A stretch of 8,842 nucleotides of DNA from an uncultured Sutterella sp. (GTDB lineage Bacteria > Pseudomonadota > Gammaproteobacteria > Burkholderiales > Burkholderiaceae_F), in contig CAAFNI010000142.1 of the NCBI GenBank assembly GCA_900764215.1, positions 1 through 8,842 of the forward strand. Reading direction: 5' to 3'. The stretch's first letter is position 1. Every line of letters begins with the position of its first letter. Below are positions 7,425 to 8,842 of this stretch, in pieces. The position numbers were made by a program, and so were the translations under genes. The notes beneath the pieces were generated by a model. It made no database searches, had not been told where the DNA came from, and worked only from the letters and a program-made list of their open reading frames with translations.

Positions 7425-7571
7425 CGCTCTCTTGGCGCCGCTTGGCACGCGCATCCTCCACAATGTGACACTTTTTGAAGAGCCCTCAAACAGCTTGAGG
7501 AGTAGTACCTAGATGCATTCGGCGCTTCAGACAAATGGTCGACATTAGGCCGCTTTTGTCCGCCCGGATGC

Positions 7572-7588
7572 TTCTTCGCCGCGAAGAA
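7572..7588. promoter_or_regulatory. 17-bp perfect dyad (operator-like)
   Basis: TTCTTCGC (7572-7579) and GCGAAGAA (7581-7588) are perfect inverted repeats about a single central C. They are nested inside CCCGG (7563-7567) and CCGGG (7594-7598). The short spacing fits a protein-binding operator better than an RNA hairpin, although a 7-bp stem with a 3-base loop is possible. It lies about 150 bases from the argG -10 and about 400 bases before the asparaginase start. Confidence 0.35.
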
Positions 7589-7711
7589 CGCCACCGGGTC
7601 CTGCGAAAACACGCCCGCCGGGCCGCATTCGCGCCAAGTTGACACCCGCTCGTCTTCCCTTCCATGAGAACAGTTTTCACACAATTCGTTACAGGGCGCA
7701 CACAAGAAGGC

Positions 7712-7745
7712 TTTTCCATTTTTCCATAGGGGTTTTCCTATTTTT
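7712..7745. repeat. TTTTCCAT tandem copies and AT-rich tract
   Basis: TTTTCCAT occurs twice in tandem (7712-7719 and 7720-7727), with a related TTTTCCTA at 7733-7740. ATAGG (7726-7730) and CCTAT (7737-7741) form a 5-bp inverted repeat running into TTTTT. The tract is strikingly AT-rich against its surroundings. It could be a weak terminator, an UP-like element or a binding site for a nucleoid protein. Confidence 0.3.
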
Positions 7746-7789
7746 GAATCTTTCTAGTCCGAGATCAAATGCAATGCACGCCCCAATGC

Positions 7790-7803
7790 TTGACATCAAT
7801 CAA
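7790..7803 (+). promoter_or_regulatory. FNR-like box upstream of the asparaginase gene
   Basis: TTGAC-ATCA-ATCAA matches the FNR consensus TTGAT-N4-ATCAA at nine of ten defined positions. Its centre (7796.5) is about 198 bases before the asparaginase ATG. At a class II position (-41.5) the start would fall near 7838. No good -10 is visible there; TACACT at 7810-7815 is the best -10-like match but would put the box near -25. E. coli ansB is known to be activated by FNR and CRP, which supports the call. Confidence 0.5.
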
Positions 7804-7923
7804 GCCGTATACACTGAATGAGTTACCTGACGGCGCCGCGGTTCCAGGACCATGAAAACGAACTGCGGAGCACCGCCCGAAGGTCAGTCCGCCGCCCTCG
7901 CGCGGCCGGCACTCGAAGCAACG

Positions 7924-7975
7924 GAAGGCGTCCCAAGCGCGCCTTCAACCACAGGAAGCGCCCTGCGCCGCTTCC
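7924..7975 (+). other. Two hairpins in the asparaginase leader
   Basis: GAAGGCG (7924-7930) pairs with CGCCTTC (7940-7946) around a 9-base loop. GGAAGCG (7954-7960) pairs with CGCTTCC (7969-7975) around an 8-base loop. The second ends five bases before the Shine-Dalgarno. They could shield the leader or tune translation. The stems are perfect; function is inferred only. Confidence 0.45.
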
Positions 7976-7979
7976 AATC

Positions 7980-7986
7980 AGAGGAG
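7980..7986 (+). promoter_or_regulatory. Ribosome binding site of the asparaginase gene
   Basis: AGAGGAG lies eight bases before the ATG at 7995. The spacing favours this start over the in-frame ATG at 8001, which would be 14 bases away. Confidence 0.8.
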
Positions 7987-7994
7987 CAAACAAC

Positions 7995-8842
7995 ATGTCC
8001 ATGAAGAAGACCCTGATCGGCCTTGGCCTCGTCGCCGCCTCCGGCGCCGCCCTCGCCCTTCCGAACATCGCCGTTCTCGCCACCGGCGGCACGATCGCCG
8101 GCGCGGGCGCCTCCGCCACGGGCACGGCCTATCAGGCCGGCAAGGTGAGCGTCAACCATCTCGTCGCCGCCGTTCCCGAACTCGCCAACATCGCCAACGT
8201 GACCCCGAAGCAGGTCGCCCAGATCGGCTCTCAGGACATGTCCGACGAAGTCTGGCTCAAGCTCGCCCAGACGATCAACGCCGACTGCGGCAAGTTTGAC
8301 GGCTTCGTCATCACGCACGGCACGGACACGATGGAAGAAACCGCCTACTTCCTGAATCTCACGCTCAAGTGCGACAAGCCCGTCGCCATGGTCGGCGCCA
8401 TGCTTCCGTCCACCGGCCTCGGCGCCGACGGTCCGCGCAACCTCTACAACGCCGTTCTGACCGCCGCCACGCCTGAAACCGCCAAGCAGGGCGTCGTGGT
8501 CGCCATGGACAACATCGTTGTGGGCGCCCGCGAAGTCATCAAGACCAACACGGTTCAGCCCGAAACGTTCCAGGCCGCCAACTTCGGCAAGGTCGGCACG
8601 ATCTTCAACAACAAGGTGACGTACTCCACGCTGCCGCTTCGCGCCCACACGACCAAGACGCCGTTCGACGTCGCGGGCCTGAAGGAACTTCCGAAGGTCG
8701 GCATCGTCTACAACCACGCCGGCGTGGAAGGCGTGCAGGCTGAAGCGCTCGTCAAGGCCGGCTACAACATCAGCGTAACTGCCGGCGTCGGCAACCGCAT
8801 CATCCACAAGTCCATCTGGCCGGTTCTTGAACAGGCCACGAA
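7995..8842 (+). CDS. ansB: Periplasmic type II L-asparaginase, 3' end outside the window
   Basis: The enzyme hydrolyses L-asparagine to aspartate and ammonia. The frame is open for 282 codons to the window edge; E. coli AnsB has 348 residues, so about 65 are missing. Residues 1-21 form a Sec signal peptide (MSMKK, a hydrophobic core, then AALA), with cleavage predicted before LPNIAV, matching the E. coli mature start. With that numbering every key residue falls in register: catalytic Thr12 (precursor 33, TGGTIAG), Tyr25 (46), Ser58 (79, GSQDM), Thr89 and Asp90 (110-111, THGTDTMEET) and Lys162 (183, KTNT). The Cys pair of the E. coli disulfide (77 and 105) is also kept (98 and 126). The high-affinity periplasmic type is therefore well supported. 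An FNR-like box lies upstream. It is divergent from argG. Confidence 0.95.
   Translation, partial: MSMKKTLIGLGLVAASGAALALPNIAVLATGGTIAGAGASATGTAYQAGKVSVNHLVAAVPELANIANVTPKQVAQIGSQDMSDEVWLKLAQTINADCGKFDGFVITHGTDTMEETAYFLNLTLKCDKPVAMVGAMLPSTGLGADGPRNLYNAVLTAATPETAKQGVVVAMDNIVVGAREVIKTNTVQPETFQAANFGKVGTIFNNKVTYSTLPLRAHTTKTPFDVAGLKELPKVGIVYNHAGVEGVQAEALVKAGYNISVTAGVGNRIIHKSIWPVLEQAT

Larger units (their letters stand above)
7357..7994. other. Divergent argG/asparaginase intergenic region without a convincing gene
   Basis: These 638 bases separate two divergent genes. I see the argG promoter and leader at the left, direct repeats and a 17-bp dyad in the middle, an AT-rich TTTTCC-rich tract at 7712-7745, an FNR-like box at 7790-7803 and a structured leader at 7840-7994. 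An open frame on the minus strand (7705-7349, TTG start, 118 codons) and one on the plus strand (7852-8004, 50 codons) exist, but neither looks coding: codon choice is unlike the neighbours and no family is recognised. Confidence 0.6.

Noticed and set aside
7484..7500. CCTCAA/TTGAGG hairpin as a terminator
   Set aside because: A 6-bp stem with no T-tract on either side; left as a minor inverted repeat.
7639..7667. TTGACA at 7639-7644 as a plus-strand -35 element
   Set aside because: No -10-like hexamer lies 16-18 bases downstream (CCATGA at 17).
7349..7705. Minus-strand open frame of 118 codons overlapping the argG start by 8 bases, with Cys spaced C-x2-C-x3-C-x2-C at its start
   Set aside because: It needs a TTG start, has codon choice unlike neighbouring genes, runs through the likely argG promoter and leader, and matches no family I know. 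The Cys spacing is probably chance; conservation in relatives would reopen it.
7884..8807. Minus-strand open frame (307 codons) over the right end
   Set aside because: Antisense to the asparaginase, whose residues match E. coli AnsB in exact register.

Overview
The window reads as chromosomal backbone of a Gram-negative betaproteobacterium, most likely order Burkholderiales. A gut or anaerobic member such as a Sutterella relative is a guess from general recall, not a database match. The grounds are the gene order pyrG-kdsA-eno-ftsB, a KDO-8-phosphate synthase (so the cell makes lipopolysaccharide), a Cys-type KdsA resembling Burkholderiales proteins as I remember them, and GC-rich third codon positions in every gene.

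Layout. Six genes lie on the minus strand, in transcription order argG (6031-7356), a CDF-family metal exporter (4816-5877), pyrG (2976-4628), kdsA (1982-2839), eno (594-1883) and ftsB (141-575). A divergent gene on the plus strand starts at 7995 and runs off the right edge; it is a periplasmic type II L-asparaginase close to E. coli AnsB. Positions 1-124 hold three plus-strand hairpins, the last a strong intrinsic terminator that must end a transcript begun outside the window or a small RNA inside it. The 638 bases between argG and the asparaginase hold no convincing gene but contain an FNR-like box, a 17-bp dyad, direct repeats and structured 5' leaders.

How the genes relate. Most are core metabolism: arginine synthesis (argG), CTP synthesis (pyrG), KDO for lipid A-core (kdsA, with CTP also used for CMP-KDO), glycolysis (eno, which makes the phosphoenolpyruvate KdsA uses) and septum formation (ftsB). 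The cluster is punctuated by intrinsic terminators after pyrG and kdsA. The asparaginase probably feeds aspartate and ammonia from periplasmic asparagine under low oxygen, given the FNR-like site.

I found no obviously new multi-gene system. The points most worth a second look are regulatory: a terminator and a mutually exclusive GC hairpin directly before the metal exporter, which has no Shine-Dalgarno; the FNR-like box before the asparaginase; the possible small RNA at the left edge; and an enolase with Cys beside a magnesium ligand where Asp is usual. There are no rRNA or tRNA genes, CRISPR arrays, insertion sequences or phage genes that I can see.
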